Shown: positions 43,818-53,294, counted from the stretch's first letter. The stretch is DNA of 64,000 nucleotides from Prosthecomicrobium pneumaticum (GCF_014199915.1 NZ_JACHOO010000004.1:342642-406641); one strand, 5' to 3'. Made by a program: numbers and translations. Notes: a model not told the origin generated them from the sequence alone.

Positions 43818-44834
43818 ATGATGCGTCCCGAAGACCTGCTCTGTCCCGGACCCTCCGGGCTCTATTCGCCGCTCGGCGATTTTTACGTGGATCCCGTCCG
43901 GCCGGTGCCGCGGGCGCTCGTCACGCACGGCCATTCCGACCATGCCCGCGCCGGCCACCAAGCCGTGCTCGCCACCGCCGAGACGCTCAAGATCATGGCG
44001 GTGCGCTATGGCGCCGATTTCGCCGGGGCGACTCAGGCGATGCCGCTCGGCGAGACGATCCGCATCGGCGAGGTCGCCGTCACCTTCCAGCCGGCCGGCC
44101 ATGTGCTCGGCTCGGCGCAGATCGTCGTCGAGGCGCGCGGCTGCCGCATCGTCGTGTCGGGCGACTACAAGCGCCGGCCGGACCCGACCTGCGCGTCTTT
44201 CCATCCCGTCCCCTGCGACGTCTTCATCACCGAGGCGACCTTCGGCCTGCCGGTGTTCCGCCATCCCTCCGACGCGCACGAGATCGGCAAGCTCCTCGCC
44301 TCGCTCGAGGCCTTCCCCGAGCGGGCGCATCTCGTCGGCGCCTATCCGCTCGGCAAGGCGCAGCGCGTCATCCGGCTCCTGCGCGATGCCGGCTATGACC
44401 GGACGATCCATATCCACGGCGCGCTCGAAAAGCTCTGCCGGCTCTATGAGAAAGAGGGCGTCGCGCTCGGCCCGCTCGCGCCGGCGACAGTCGAGACGGG
44501 CCGCAAGGCGGAGTTTGCCGGCGCCGTCGTCGTCGGCCCGCCCTCCGCCTTTTCCGACCTCTGGGCGCGGCGCTTTCCCGATCCGGTGCCGGCCTTCGCC
44601 TCGGGATGGATGACGATCCGCCAGCGCGCCAAGCAGCGCGGCGTCGAACTGCCGCTGATCCTGTCCGACCATGCCGACTGGGACGAGCTGACCGCGACGA
44701 TCGCCGAACTCGGGCCCGCCGAGGTCTGGGTGACGCATGGCCGCGAGGAGGCGCTCGTCCGCTGGTGCGAGCTCGCCGGCATCCGCGCCCGGCCGCTGCA
44801 TCTCGTCGGATATGAGGACGAGGGCGAAGAATAG
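43818..44834 (+). CDS. ligase-associated DNA damage response exonuclease (metallo-beta-lactamase fold)
   Basis: A 338-residue MBL/beta-CASP nuclease related to Artemis/SNM1. Metal motif 2 is THGHSDHARAGH; further motifs are PAGHVLGSAQ, SGDYKRRPDP and the late SDHADWDEL. It should be a DNA exonuclease. ATG 43818 or the adjacent 43821 begins the conserved MRPEDLLCPGPSGLY; upstream frame is repeat sequence. The ligase ATG follows the stop with no gap, so the pair is an operon. Confidence 0.92.
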   Translation: MMRPEDLLCPGPSGLYSPLGDFYVDPVRPVPRALVTHGHSDHARAGHQAVLATAETLKIMAVRYGADFAGATQAMPLGETIRIGEVAVTFQPAGHVLGSAQIVVEARGCRIVVSGDYKRRPDPTCASFHPVPCDVFITEATFGLPVFRHPSDAHEIGKLLASLEAFPERAHLVGAYPLGKAQRVIRLLRDAGYDRTIHIHGALEKLCRLYEKEGVALGPLAPATVETGRKAEFAGAVVVGPPSAFSDLWARRFPDPVPAFASGWMTIRQRAKQRGVELPLILSDHADWDELTATIAELGPAEVWVTHGREEALVRWCELAGIRARPLHLVGYEDEGEE

Positions 44835-46550
44835 ATGGAGGCCTTCGCCGATCTTCTCGACCGGCTCGTGCTGACGCCGTCGCGGAACGCGAAGCTGAAG
44901 CTGCTGTCCGACTATTTCCGCGATACGCCCGATCCCGACCGCGGCTATGCGCTCGCCGCGCTGACCGGTGCGCTGTCGCTGCGCGGCGTCAAGCCGGCCA
45001 TGCTGCGCGCGCTCGTCGCGGAGCGGGTCGATCCGGTGCTGTTCGGCTATTCCTACGACTATGTCGGCGATCTCGCCGAGACGATCGCGCTCGTCTGGCC
45101 GGCGAAAGCTTCCCCCCACCCCGACCCTCCCCCACGAGGGGGGAGGGAGAAGGGGCCGTCCGCCGAGGATTTTGCCGGTGGCTCCGAGAAGGAGAGCGGC
45201 GGTCTCCCGCCGGCGGGGAGCGGGCAGGGGACGCCATCGCTCGGCGCGGTCGTCGAGGCGCTGCTCGCCGCGTCGCGCTCGGAGGGGCCGGGCCTCGTCG
45301 AGCGCCTGCTCGATTCGCTCGATGCGCCGGGGCGCTGGGCCCTGATCAAGCTCGTCACCGGCGGTCTGCGGATCGGCGTCTCGGCGCGGCTGGCCAAGCA
45401 GGCGCTCGCCGATCTCGGCGGCAAGGAGATCGGCGAGATCGAGGAGGTGTGGCACGGGCTCGCGCCGCCCTATCGGCCGCTGTTCGCCTGGCTCGAAGGC
45501 CGCGGCGCCCGGCCGGAAGCCGCGGCGCGGGCGCCGTTCCGGCCGGTGATGCTCGCCCAGCCGCTCGAGGAGCGCGATCTCGGCCTCGTCACGCCGGAGG
45601 CCTATGCGGCGGAATGGAAATGGGACGGCATCCGCGTCCAGGCGGTCAACGAGGCGGGCACGGTGCGGCTCTACAGCCGGACCGGCGAGGATGTCGCCGC
45701 CGCCTTTCCCGATCTCGCCGCGGCGATCGACATCGAGGGCGCGATCGACGGCGAATTGCTGGTCGGCCGTGCCGAGGGCGGGCGGATCGTCGCCGGCAGC
45801 TTCTCCGAACTGCAGCAGCGGCTGAACCGGAAGAGCGTCACGCCGAAGGTCGCCGCCGCCTATCCCGCCTTCATGCGCGCCTATGACGTGCTCGTCGACG
45901 GCGGCGAGGACGTCCGGGCGCTCCCCTTCCGTGATCGGCGGGCGCGGCTCGAGGCGCTCGTCGCCCGCTCGCTCGCCGGCCGGATCGACCTGTCGCCGCT
46001 CGTCGCCTTCGCGACGGTGGAGGACCTCGCGGTGCTGCGCGGCCGGCCGCCCGAGCCGATCATCGAGGGGCTGATGTTGAAGCGCTGGGATGCGCCCTAT
46101 GAGGCCGGCCGGCCGAAGGGGCCATGGTTCAAGTGGAAGCGCGACCCGCACACGGTCGACGCGGTGCTGATGTATGCGCAGCGCGGCCACGGCAAGCGCT
46201 CGTCCTATTATTCGGACTACACGTTCGGCGTCTGGCGGCCGGCGGAGGGCGGCGGCGAGGAGCTTGTGCCGGTCGGCAAGGCCTATTTCGGCTTCACCGA
46301 CGCCGAGCTCGCCGAGATCGACCGCTTCGTGCGGAAGAACACCGTCAACCGTTTCGGGCCGGTGCGCGAGGTGGTGCACACGGCGCGCGACGGGCTGGTG
46401 CTCGAGGTCGCCTTCGAGGGGCTGCAGCGCTCCGGTCGCCACCGGTCGGGCATCGCCATGCGCTTTCCGCGCATCGCCCGCTTGCGCTGGGACAAGCCGC
46501 CGGCCGAGGCCGACCGCATCGCGGCGCTCGAGGCGCTCATCGCCGGGTGA
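44835..46550 (+). CDS. ATP-dependent DNA ligase, ligase-associated cluster type
   Basis: A 571-residue ligase. The N-terminal DNA-binding domain (about 1-215) is followed by the nucleotidyltransferase domain with the adenylated lysine in AAEWKWDGIRVQA (about residue 260), motif III as AFMRAYDVL, motif IV as IIEGLMLKR, motif V as WFKWKRD, and a C-terminal OB domain ending RFPRIARLRWDKP. Residues about 92-134 (SPHPDPPPRGGRE through GSGQGTPSL) are a low-complexity insertion encoded in part by a palindrome at 45125-45147. It lies in the linker of the DNA-binding domain, so the enzyme should still work. It seals nicks with ATP in the repair cluster. Confidence 0.94.
   Translation: MEAFADLLDRLVLTPSRNAKLKLLSDYFRDTPDPDRGYALAALTGALSLRGVKPAMLRALVAERVDPVLFGYSYDYVGDLAETIALVWPAKASPHPDPPPRGGREKGPSAEDFAGGSEKESGGLPPAGSGQGTPSLGAVVEALLAASRSEGPGLVERLLDSLDAPGRWALIKLVTGGLRIGVSARLAKQALADLGGKEIGEIEEVWHGLAPPYRPLFAWLEGRGARPEAAARAPFRPVMLAQPLEERDLGLVTPEAYAAEWKWDGIRVQAVNEAGTVRLYSRTGEDVAAAFPDLAAAIDIEGAIDGELLVGRAEGGRIVAGSFSELQQRLNRKSVTPKVAAAYPAFMRAYDVLVDGGEDVRALPFRDRRARLEALVARSLAGRIDLSPLVAFATVEDLAVLRGRPPEPIIEGLMLKRWDAPYEAGRPKGPWFKWKRDPHTVDAVLMYAQRGHGKRSSYYSDYTFGVWRPAEGGGEELVPVGKAYFGFTDAELAEIDRFVRKNTVNRFGPVREVVHTARDGLVLEVAFEGLQRSGRHRSGIAMRFPRIARLRWDKPPAEADRIAALEALIAG
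45125..45147. repeat. palindromic element inside the ligase gene
   Basis: CCCTCCCCC-ACGA-G-GGGGGAGGG forms a nine-pair hairpin within coding sequence. The flank CCCCACCCCGA and the structure resemble the intergenic R1 type. It is read in frame as PPPRGGRE. Confidence 0.75.
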
Positions 46551-46663
46551 GCGGGGCGGTGCGCGCGCGCCGCCAAGCTCGCCCTTGCCAAGGGAGGCGG
46601 CGGACACGATCTTGCCGGTTCCGGCCGCGCGGCCTTCTCGAATCGACCCGGTGGTGACCGACC

Positions 46664-46936
46664 ATGTCCGCCCTCGACCGCTTTCTCGGCGGCTCGCCGA
46701 TCCAGGTGATCCTCCGGCTGATCGTGATTTCCTTCGTCGTCGGCGTGATCCTCGCCTGGCTCGGCGTGTCGCCGCACGACATCTTCGGCGGGCTGGAGCG
46801 CTTCGTGCGGCGCATCTGGGCGATGGGTTTCGACGCCTTCGACGAGATCTGGCGCTATTTCGCGCTCGGCGCCGTGGTGGTGATCCCGATCTTCGTGCTG
46901 GTCCGTCTGCTCAATATCGGCCGCGGCCGGGGATAG
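46664..46936 (+). CDS. DUF6460 small membrane protein
   Basis: A 90-residue inner-membrane protein with two helices (about 15-35 and 64-84) separated by WAMGFDAFDEIWRYF, with a basic end. It matches the short DUF6460 proteins of rhizobia by the segments MSALDRFLGGSPIQVILRL and GVSPHDIFGGL. Function unknown. It is 113 bases after the ligase gene and convergent with a TIGR02186 gene. Confidence 0.8.
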   Translation: MSALDRFLGGSPIQVILRLIVISFVVGVILAWLGVSPHDIFGGLERFVRRIWAMGFDAFDEIWRYFALGAVVVIPIFVLVRLLNIGRGRG

Positions 46937-46937
46937 C

Positions 46938-47711
46938 TCAGTCGCGACGGAAGATCACGCCGGCGAGCCAGCCGGTGAAGATCGCGAGCAGCACCACGGC
47001 GAGGCCGTAGAGAAAGCCCTGGCTCTGGGCGAGCGCGTAGGAGGTCTGCTCGAAGCCCGACTTCACGACGATGATCGGCTCCTCCTTGCTGGCGAGCAGG
47101 GCACCGTCGCGGAAGAGATAGACGGTCGTCACATAGCGCCCGGTCGGGACGTTGGCGGGCAGCTCGATCGTCGTCTGGAAGATCTCGGCGCCGGGGAAGG
47201 ACACCGCATAGGGATGGCTCTGATAGAGCCTGGCGTTCGATTTCAGCCGGACGAAGGCCTCGCGATAGGCGTCCCCCGCTTCTGCGCTCACCGCGCCGTC
47301 GTCGGCGACCACGGGGAAGACGATCTGATCGGTGCCGAGCTGGTAGCGCTTGAGAAGCTGCGGCGTCGTCACCTGCTCGAGCGGCCGCGAGGCGTGCATC
47401 GCATAGAAGCTCGGCACGTTGACGAAAGTGCGTGACGAGCGGTTGAGCCACACGCCGAGGAAGCGGTCTTTCTTCCGCGTCACCACCGTTTCGGCCGGGC
47501 CCTTCACCACCACGACGACATCGTAGAAGGCGGCGCGCGACACGGTCGCGGCATCGCGCTCGACGGCGCCGAAGACGGTGATCGACGAACCGGTGAAGTT
47601 CGACGAGATGCGCACCTGCTGCGAGGAGAGCGCGACGATCAGCGTTTCCGCCCGGGCCGGCAGCGCGGCGAGCAGAACGGCGAACGCGAGGAGCAGGCCC
47701 TGCGGGCTCAC
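46938..47711 (-). CDS. TIGR02186 family exported protein
   Basis: A 257-residue protein with a signal peptide (residues 1-21, LLAFAVLLAALPARAET), a beta-rich periplasmic part (SSQQVRISSNFTGSSITVFG, GVWLNRSSRTFVNVPSFYAM) and a C-terminal membrane helix (FLYGLAVVLLAIFTGWLAGV) before a basic tail. It matches the TIGR02186 family, which is usually next to a TauE/SafE permease in alphaproteobacteria. The start is GTG 47711, overlapping the permease stop (GTGA). It may assist that permease; its exact function is not known. Confidence 0.85.
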   Translation of the reverse strand: MSPQGLLLAFAVLLAALPARAETLIVALSSQQVRISSNFTGSSITVFGAVERDAATVSRAAFYDVVVVVKGPAETVVTRKKDRFLGVWLNRSSRTFVNVPSFYAMHASRPLEQVTTPQLLKRYQLGTDQIVFPVVADDGAVSAEAGDAYREAFVRLKSNARLYQSHPYAVSFPGAEIFQTTIELPANVPTGRYVTTVYLFRDGALLASKEEPIIVVKSGFEQTSYALAQSQGFLYGLAVVLLAIFTGWLAGVIFRRD

Positions 47712-48637
47712 GAGCCCGGCCCCGCCGCGCTGGCGAGCGAGAACAGCTCGGCCGGCGTGTGGACGAGGTCGACGAGGAAGCGCGCGCCGACGGCGAGCAC
47801 CAGGAGGCCGAGCATGGCGCGCAGCTGGTCGCCGCGGACATAGGCGCCGATCCGCACGCCGAACTGCGCGCCGATCACGCCGCCGACCATCAGGAGGATG
47901 GCGAGCACGGCATCGACCGAGGCGCTCGTCGTCGCGTGCAGCACGGTCGCCACCGCCATCGCGCCGATCATCTGGACGAGCGAGGTGCCGACCACCACGC
48001 TCGACGGCACGCGCAGCAGATAGATCAGCGCCGGCACGAGGATGAAGCCGCCGCCGATGCCGAGCAGGGAGCCGAGGAAGCCGATGCCGACGCCGATCGC
48101 CATCACCGGCAGGACGCTGATGTAGAGCTTCGAGCGCTTGAAGCGCATCTTGAAGGGCAGTCCGTGGATCCAGCCGTGCTGGCCGGGACGGCGCAGCGGC
48201 GTGGCGCGGCCCTTCCGCGCCTGCAGCATCGCCCGCACCGATTCCGTCAGCATCAGGCTGCCGATCGTGCCGAGAAAGGTGACGTAACAGAGCGCGATGA
48301 TGAAATCGAGCTGGCCGACCCGGCGCAACAGGTCGAAGGTGACGATGCCGAGCGACGAGCCGACGACGCCGGATGCGGTCAGCACCAGGGCGAGCTTCAT
48401 GTCGATCTGGCGTTTCCGCCAATAGGAGAGCGCCGCCGAGGAGGAGGAGGCGACCACCTGCGCCGTCACCGTGGCCACCGAGACCGCCGGCGGAATGCCG
48501 GAGAAGATCAGGAGCGGCGTCAACAGGAAGCCGCCGCCGACCCCGAGCAGGCCGGACAGGAAACCGACGGCCGCACCCATGCCGAAGATGATGAACATGT
48601 TCACCGGCAGTTCGGCTATGGGCAGGTAGAGTTGCAC
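47708..48637 (-). CDS. TauE/SafE family sulfite/organosulfonate exporter
   Basis: A 309-residue inner-membrane protein with seven or eight helices and the two TauE repeats GFLSGLLGVGGGFLLTPLL and GFLGSLLGIGGGFILVPAL. The start is GTG 48637, which gives the conserved opening QLYLPIAELPVN; an internal ATG would cut this. It is coupled by GTGA to the TIGR02186 gene. It would move small anions such as sulfite or sulfoacetate. Confidence 0.92.
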   Translation of the reverse strand: MQLYLPIAELPVNMFIIFGMGAAVGFLSGLLGVGGGFLLTPLLIFSGIPPAVSVATVTAQVVASSSSAALSYWRKRQIDMKLALVLTASGVVGSSLGIVTFDLLRRVGQLDFIIALCYVTFLGTIGSLMLTESVRAMLQARKGRATPLRRPGQHGWIHGLPFKMRFKRSKLYISVLPVMAIGVGIGFLGSLLGIGGGFILVPALIYLLRVPSSVVVGTSLVQMIGAMAVATVLHATTSASVDAVLAILLMVGGVIGAQFGVRIGAYVRGDQLRAMLGLLVLAVGARFLVDLVHTPAELFSLASAAGPGS

Positions 48638-48787
48638 GTCGGAGGCCGTTCAGGTGGGGGAGGCCGCGGCGGAAGTGAGCCTCGAAATCGGAAACACGGA
48701 TCGGGCCGCCCCGGCAAGAGCCGGCGCGCCGCCGGCCATCAAGCACGGATTTGTGTTTCCAATCTGACACGGCGCAACGCCGCGCGA

Positions 48788-51742
48788 TCAGCCCCGCGCC
48801 GCGCCGAGCGTCGCGAGCAGCGCGCCGTCCACCGTGCCGGTCGCCGGCAGGCCGCTGTCGCGCTGGAAGGCGCGGATCGCTTCGCGCGTCTTCGGCCCGG
48901 CCTCGCCGTCGGTGGCGCCCGGATCGTAGCCGCGGCGGGCGAGCAGGCGCTGCGCCGCGCGGATCGTCGCGGTGTCCTCGGCGGCCGCCTGGCGCAGGGT
49001 GGCGCCCTCGGTCCATTCGGGTCGCGGAGCCGGCGCCTCGTTCGCCGCGGGGTCGACCGGCTCGACCGTCATGGCCTCGACCGCCGCGCGGGCGGCGGCG
49101 CGCTGGTCGTCGGTGAGCGTCTTGTCGACATCGTCGCGGCGCGCCGCGGAATCGCCGTCGCCCTGGCGGGCGGCGAGCGCGAACCATGTGTAGGACCGGA
49201 CGAGATCCTGCTTCACCCCGAGACCGCGGGCATAGAGGACGCCGAGATTGTACTGGCTGTCCTTGACGCCGTGCCGCGCGGCTTCGGTGAAGAGTTCTGC
49301 GATGCGCCGGTAATCCGGCTCGCCGAACGTGCCCTCGGAAAGCATGACGGCGAGATTGTGCAGCGCCATGACGTTGCCTTGCGCGGCGGCGCGTTCGTAC
49401 CAGCTCTTCGCGCGCGCCGGATCGCGCGGCACGCCCTCGCCGCGCTCGTAGAGGCTCGCCAGCCGGTACTGCGCGACGGCGACACCGCCATTCGCGGCGC
49501 GCTCGTACCATTGCGCGGCGAGCGCCATGTCCTGCGGCGCGCCGCGGCCCTCGGCATAGCGGGCCGCCACCTCGAACTGCGCCGCGGCGTCGCCGAGCGC
49601 CGCGTCGGTCTCGAGCGCCACCGGCCCGATGCCGGCGAGCGTCGTCGGCTGCTGCGCGCCGTCCGCGCCGGAGAAGCCGCCGATCGGCGGCGCGTCCGGT
49701 CCGGCGCCGAAGCGCGAGGTCGCCGGGCCGGGCGGGCCGAAGGTGAGCTCGCGTACCGTGCCGCGCGGCACGGCGCGATCATCGCGTCCCGACCCGGGCG
49801 CGGAGACGGTGCCGGTCGCGGTGGGGTCGATGCCGTCGCGCGCGGCGATCGCACGGTCGGCCGCCTCGTCCCGCGACGAGCCGCCCGTATCGGCGAGCCG
49901 CACCGCGCCGAGCGCCAGCACGACCGCGGCGAGGGCGAGCACGAGCGTGCGCCGGCCGGCGAGCGCCCGCCCGATCCGCGCGAAGGTGCCGGTGCGGGCG
50001 CCGCTTTCGCGTTCGGCGGTCTCGTCTTCATCCTCGTCGAGATCCTGCCGGGCGGCCCGCAGCGCGGCGTTTTCCGCCTGCGCGGCCTGTGCCGCGCGTC
50101 GGGCGGCGGCGATGAAGTCGGCCTTGCGGTCGGCGCCGCGGGGCCGCTCTTCACGGCCGGCGCCGGGCTCCGGCCGGGCGGCACCCGCCGGCTCCTCCCG
50201 GCTGGAGCGCGCCGTTTCGAGCCGGGCGAGCCGCTCGACGATCGCCTGCAGCGTGTCCTCGACCGCATCGAGCGCCGCCTGCTGGCTTCTGCCGGCATCC
50301 GCCGCGGCGCGCGACAGCGCCCGCATATCCTCCTTGAGGCCGCGCACCAGCGCGCTCTCCTCGGCACGGGGGGCGCCGGCGAGCCGCTCGACCGCCTCGC
50401 GCGCGCTCTCCCGCGCGGCGGCGATCGTCTCTTCGCGCGTCGTGGCGAGAAGCCGCTCGATGCGGCCGAAATGGTCCTCGATCTCGGTGGCGCGCGGCGC
50501 TACGCCGCTCGACAGCGTCCGGGCGAGCGTGGCGACCCGCTCCTCGAGCCCCGCGACGGCGCCTGCCTCGTCGCGGGCGACAGCGGCGTCGAGTCGGCGC
50601 GCGAGTTCGGCCATCTGCCGCTCGATCGCCGCAGCGGGCGGCGCGGCGCGTGACGCGACCTCGCGCTTCAGCGCGGCGATCTCGGCCTTCAGCGCGGCGA
50701 GGCCGTGTTCGATCGGGTCGGGACGGAAGGCGTCGAGCCGCTCGGCGATGACGGCGAGCCGGCTCTCGATCGGGTCGAGCGTGTCGCGCCGCACGCGGCC
50801 GTCGAGCCAGTCCTCGAGCCGGCCGGCGAGGGCGTCCGCCTCGACCGGCGCGTTGCGGGCGGCGGCGTCGAGCCCGTCGCGCAGCGCCGCCAGCTGGGCC
50901 TCGATCCGCTCCAGCCCGTCGCGCGGGTCGGCGCGCAAGCTCGCCGCGGCGAGCGCGTCGCGCAGGTCGTGCAGCTCGTCCTCGATCCGGCCGATGCCGC
51001 GCGTCTCGACCGCCTGCAGGCCGACGGCGTCACGGATCGCCTGCAGCTCGTCGGCGAGATGGTCGAAGCGCCGCTCGTCGGGCAGCCGGCGGGCGAGACC
51101 GTCGAGCCGTTCGACGAGATGGCGGAAGCCCGCCTCGATCGAGGCGACGGAGGTTTCACGCGCTGCGCCCTCTATGCCCTGCCGAAGGCCGGCGATTTCG
51201 CGCCGCAGCGCAGCGAGCGTCTCGTCCTCGGCGCGGAAGGGCCGCGGCGGCGGCTCCGAGCGCGGCAGCGGCTCGTCGCGCCGGCCGGCGGTGGACAGCG
51301 CACGCAGTTCGGCGGCGACGCGGGCGTTGAGGGCGTCGATCTCGGCGCGCAGATCGGTGTTGCCGCCGGTCGGCGGGGCGCGGCCGGGCGGCGGCCGGTC
51401 GTCGATCGCCTTCTGGCGGGCGGCGATCTCGGCGATCGCCTGGGCGAGATCGGGGGTCGGCCGGGTCGGCTCGATGCGGCGGGCGGGTTCCGGTCCGCGC
51501 GGCTCGATCCGGGCGGACAGCGCCGCGAGCTGCGATTCGATCCGGGCGAGACGGTCGTCCTCGGGGTTCGGTGTGCGGAAGGTCTCGGCCGCCGGCCGCT
51601 CGGTCGGGGCGGGCCGGCTCCGCCGCTCGAGCGCGGCGATCTCGGCGTCCAGCCCGTCGATCAGACGGGCGATCTCGGCCAGCCGGTCACGACCCGGGCC
51701 GCCCTGTCCGCCGGCATATGCCGATCCGCTCGCCGCTCTCAT
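48788..51742 (-). CDS. PodJ-like polarity protein: coiled coil, membrane helix, Sel1 repeats, peptidoglycan-binding domain
   Basis: A 984-residue protein. Residues 1-590 are a charged, arginine and glutamate-rich region with coiled coils (IARLIDGLDAEIAALERR at the start). A single membrane helix is at about 597-617 (TLVLALAAVVLALGAVRLA). The periplasmic part has three or four Sel1-type repeats (AAQWYERAANGGVAVAQYRL, KSWYERAAAQGNVMALHNLA) at about 715-850 and a PG_binding_1 domain at the end (RRGYDPGATDGEAGPKTREA). This order is that of PodJ, a polar scaffold in Caulobacter and rhizobia. Start ATG 51742 is chosen over upstream codons in the promoter. The name podJ is likely but not certain. 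Confidence 0.85.
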   Translation of the reverse strand: MRAASGSAYAGGQGGPGRDRLAEIARLIDGLDAEIAALERRSRPAPTERPAAETFRTPNPEDDRLARIESQLAALSARIEPRGPEPARRIEPTRPTPDLAQAIAEIAARQKAIDDRPPPGRAPPTGGNTDLRAEIDALNARVAAELRALSTAGRRDEPLPRSEPPPRPFRAEDETLAALRREIAGLRQGIEGAARETSVASIEAGFRHLVERLDGLARRLPDERRFDHLADELQAIRDAVGLQAVETRGIGRIEDELHDLRDALAAASLRADPRDGLERIEAQLAALRDGLDAAARNAPVEADALAGRLEDWLDGRVRRDTLDPIESRLAVIAERLDAFRPDPIEHGLAALKAEIAALKREVASRAAPPAAAIERQMAELARRLDAAVARDEAGAVAGLEERVATLARTLSSGVAPRATEIEDHFGRIERLLATTREETIAAARESAREAVERLAGAPRAEESALVRGLKEDMRALSRAAADAGRSQQAALDAVEDTLQAIVERLARLETARSSREEPAGAARPEPGAGREERPRGADRKADFIAAARRAAQAAQAENAALRAARQDLDEDEDETAERESGARTGTFARIGRALAGRRTLVLALAAVVLALGAVRLADTGGSSRDEAADRAIAARDGIDPTATGTVSAPGSGRDDRAVPRGTVRELTFGPPGPATSRFGAGPDAPPIGGFSGADGAQQPTTLAGIGPVALETDAALGDAAAQFEVAARYAEGRGAPQDMALAAQWYERAANGGVAVAQYRLASLYERGEGVPRDPARAKSWYERAAAQGNVMALHNLAVMLSEGTFGEPDYRRIAELFTEAARHGVKDSQYNLGVLYARGLGVKQDLVRSYTWFALAARQGDGDSAARRDDVDKTLTDDQRAAARAAVEAMTVEPVDPAANEAPAPRPEWTEGATLRQAAAEDTATIRAAQRLLARRGYDPGATDGEAGPKTREAIRAFQRDSGLPATGTVDGALLATLGAARG

Positions 51743-52139
51743 GGCCCCCCGATCCTCACGGCTCCCCGGTCCTCGGCTCCCGACCTCCGGGACCCGATTC
51801 GTGCCGCTCCGGCCGCCCTTTTCAGAGGCCGACCGCGTGCTCCGACCGGAGGCGTGGCACCGATCGTCCAGCACGTTCGCCCGCCATGGTAAACAGCCGG
51901 TTAACCGCGCGCTCCGGACGGACCGAATCGTCCCGGGGAGGTTCCGCGCGTTTGTGGATCATGCCACCCGCCGTGGTCCAGCGGCCGCAACGAACATTAA
52001 GCTATGCAATAATCGCGCTTGCGTCGCGTCCCCATTCGGCTATGCAACTTTCCTCCGTATTTTGGACAGGGGTTTGTACGGGGGACGTCGGGGGGTGCTG
52101 CAACGGTTCGTTGCATCATGTTTCTTGAGGGTCTTTGAG
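51743..52139. promoter_or_regulatory. 397-base divergent gap with direct and inverted repeats near the MerR gene
   Basis: No gene is seen. The right half is AT-richer. It contains the direct repeat GCTATGCAA at 52001-52009 and 52039-52047 and the inverted repeat TGCAAC-GGTTC-GTTGCA at 52099-52115, 25 bases before the MerR ATG. The shared TGCAA half-sites suggest binding of one regulator, perhaps the MerR protein itself. Promoter hexamers are not clear. Confidence 0.45.
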
Positions 52140-52592
52140 ATGAGCATGGCGCATCTGGCAGGAATCACCCGCGACGAGGCCGAAGGCGGGACTGCCGATT
52201 CGAAGGCGGGCGCCTTCACCATCGGGGATCTGGCGCGGGAATTCGACGTGACTCTGCGCACGCTCCGCTTCTATGAGGACAAGGGCCTCCTGTCGCCCCG
52301 GCGGGAGGGATTGAACCGGCTCTATTCGCGGCGCGATCGCAGCCGGCTGAAGCTGATCCTGATGGGCAAGAAAGTCGGCTTCTCGCTCGCCGAGATCAAG
52401 GAGATGCTCGATCTCTACGATCTGAAGGACGGTCAGGCGCTGCAGATGCGGGTCGCGCTGAAGAAATTCCAGGAGCAGATCGGCGTCCTCGAGCGGCAGC
52501 GGCAGGATATCGAGCAGGCGCTCGAGGAACTGCACCGCACCGTCGATGTCGTCTCCGGCATGCTGCGGCAGAAGGAAGCCGGCGCCGCCTGA
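52140..52592 (+). CDS. MerR-family transcriptional regulator
   Basis: A 150-residue regulator. After a 25-residue leader the MerR winged helix reads FTIGDLAREFDVTLRTLRFYEDKGLLSPRR (shown here in two parts: FTIGDLAREFDVTLRTL and RFYEDKGLLSPRR), then LYSRRDRSRLKLILMGK and a dimerisation coiled coil (EQIGVLERQRQDIEQALEEL). No metal-binding cysteines occur in the C-terminal part, so it is not a metal sensor. It resembles the LiuR-like group seen in rhizobia. The start may be ATG 52140 or 52146. Divergent from the PodJ-like gene. Confidence 0.88.
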   Translation: MSMAHLAGITRDEAEGGTADSKAGAFTIGDLAREFDVTLRTLRFYEDKGLLSPRREGLNRLYSRRDRSRLKLILMGKKVGFSLAEIKEMLDLYDLKDGQALQMRVALKKFQEQIGVLERQRQDIEQALEELHRTVDVVSGMLRQKEAGAA

Positions 52593-52739
52593 GCGTCTGG
52601 CCGCTCCGTTCCGGGGCTTGCCCGCCGCCTCTGACGTCTGGCGCGCGTTCTTGCGGCGCGCTCGCCCGGTGGTCCTGTTCGTCGTGTGCCCGCGGGCCGG
52701 ACCGTGCTATGGTCCGGCCGGGGGCAACGGAGGATCGTC

Positions 52740-53270
52740 ATGTCGACCATGCTCGCCGCCGCCACGGCCGCCGCTCTCGCGCTCTGCGCCGTGCCGGCTT
52801 TCGCCGAGGATGCCGAGCGGCCCGCTCCGCCGCGGGTCGGTCGCTTCACCATGATTCCCGCCGATCAGGGCTTCGTGCGGCTCGATACCGAGACCGGCAT
52901 CGTCTCGCATTGCCGGCGTGCCGCGGACATGGGGAGCGATCCCGCCGCCGCCGGCCCGTGGCGCTGCAGCATTGTCGAGGACGAGGCCGGCGCGGCCCCC
53001 GATCCAGCCGAAGCCGATGCGATCGCCGCCCTGTCGCGCGAGGTGGCAGCACTCGCCGCCCGGGTCGCGGCGCTCGAGCGCGCCGCGGCCGCGGCTCCGC
53101 CGGGCGAACCGCAGGCCGCCCGGCCCGTCGATCCGCCGCCGGTGCCGCCGCGCGCCGCGCCCGATCCGCAGGCCGACGACCGCTCGCTCGACCTCGCCGA
53201 GGAGATGATGCGCCGCTTCTTCGACATGGTGCGGACGATGAAGCGCGAAGGCGAGGCGGACCACATCTGA
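52740..53270 (+). CDS. exported protein of unknown function with coiled coil
   Basis: A 176-residue protein beginning at ATG 52740 after a strong GGAGG. A signal peptide covers residues 1-22 (cut after AFA). The mature part has GRFTMIPADQGFVRLDTETG and a WRCSIVED segment with two cysteines, then an alanine-rich coiled coil (ALSREVAALAARVAALERAA), a proline-rich stretch and a helical end. Short periplasmic proteins of this pattern are common in rhizobia without known role. Confidence 0.75.
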   Translation: MSTMLAAATAAALALCAVPAFAEDAERPAPPRVGRFTMIPADQGFVRLDTETGIVSHCRRAADMGSDPAAAGPWRCSIVEDEAGAAPDPAEADAIAALSREVAALAARVAALERAAAAAPPGEPQAARPVDPPPVPPRAAPDPQADDRSLDLAEEMMRRFFDMVRTMKREGEADHI

Positions 53271-53294
53271 GTCCGCCCCGAACGGCTCCCGACC

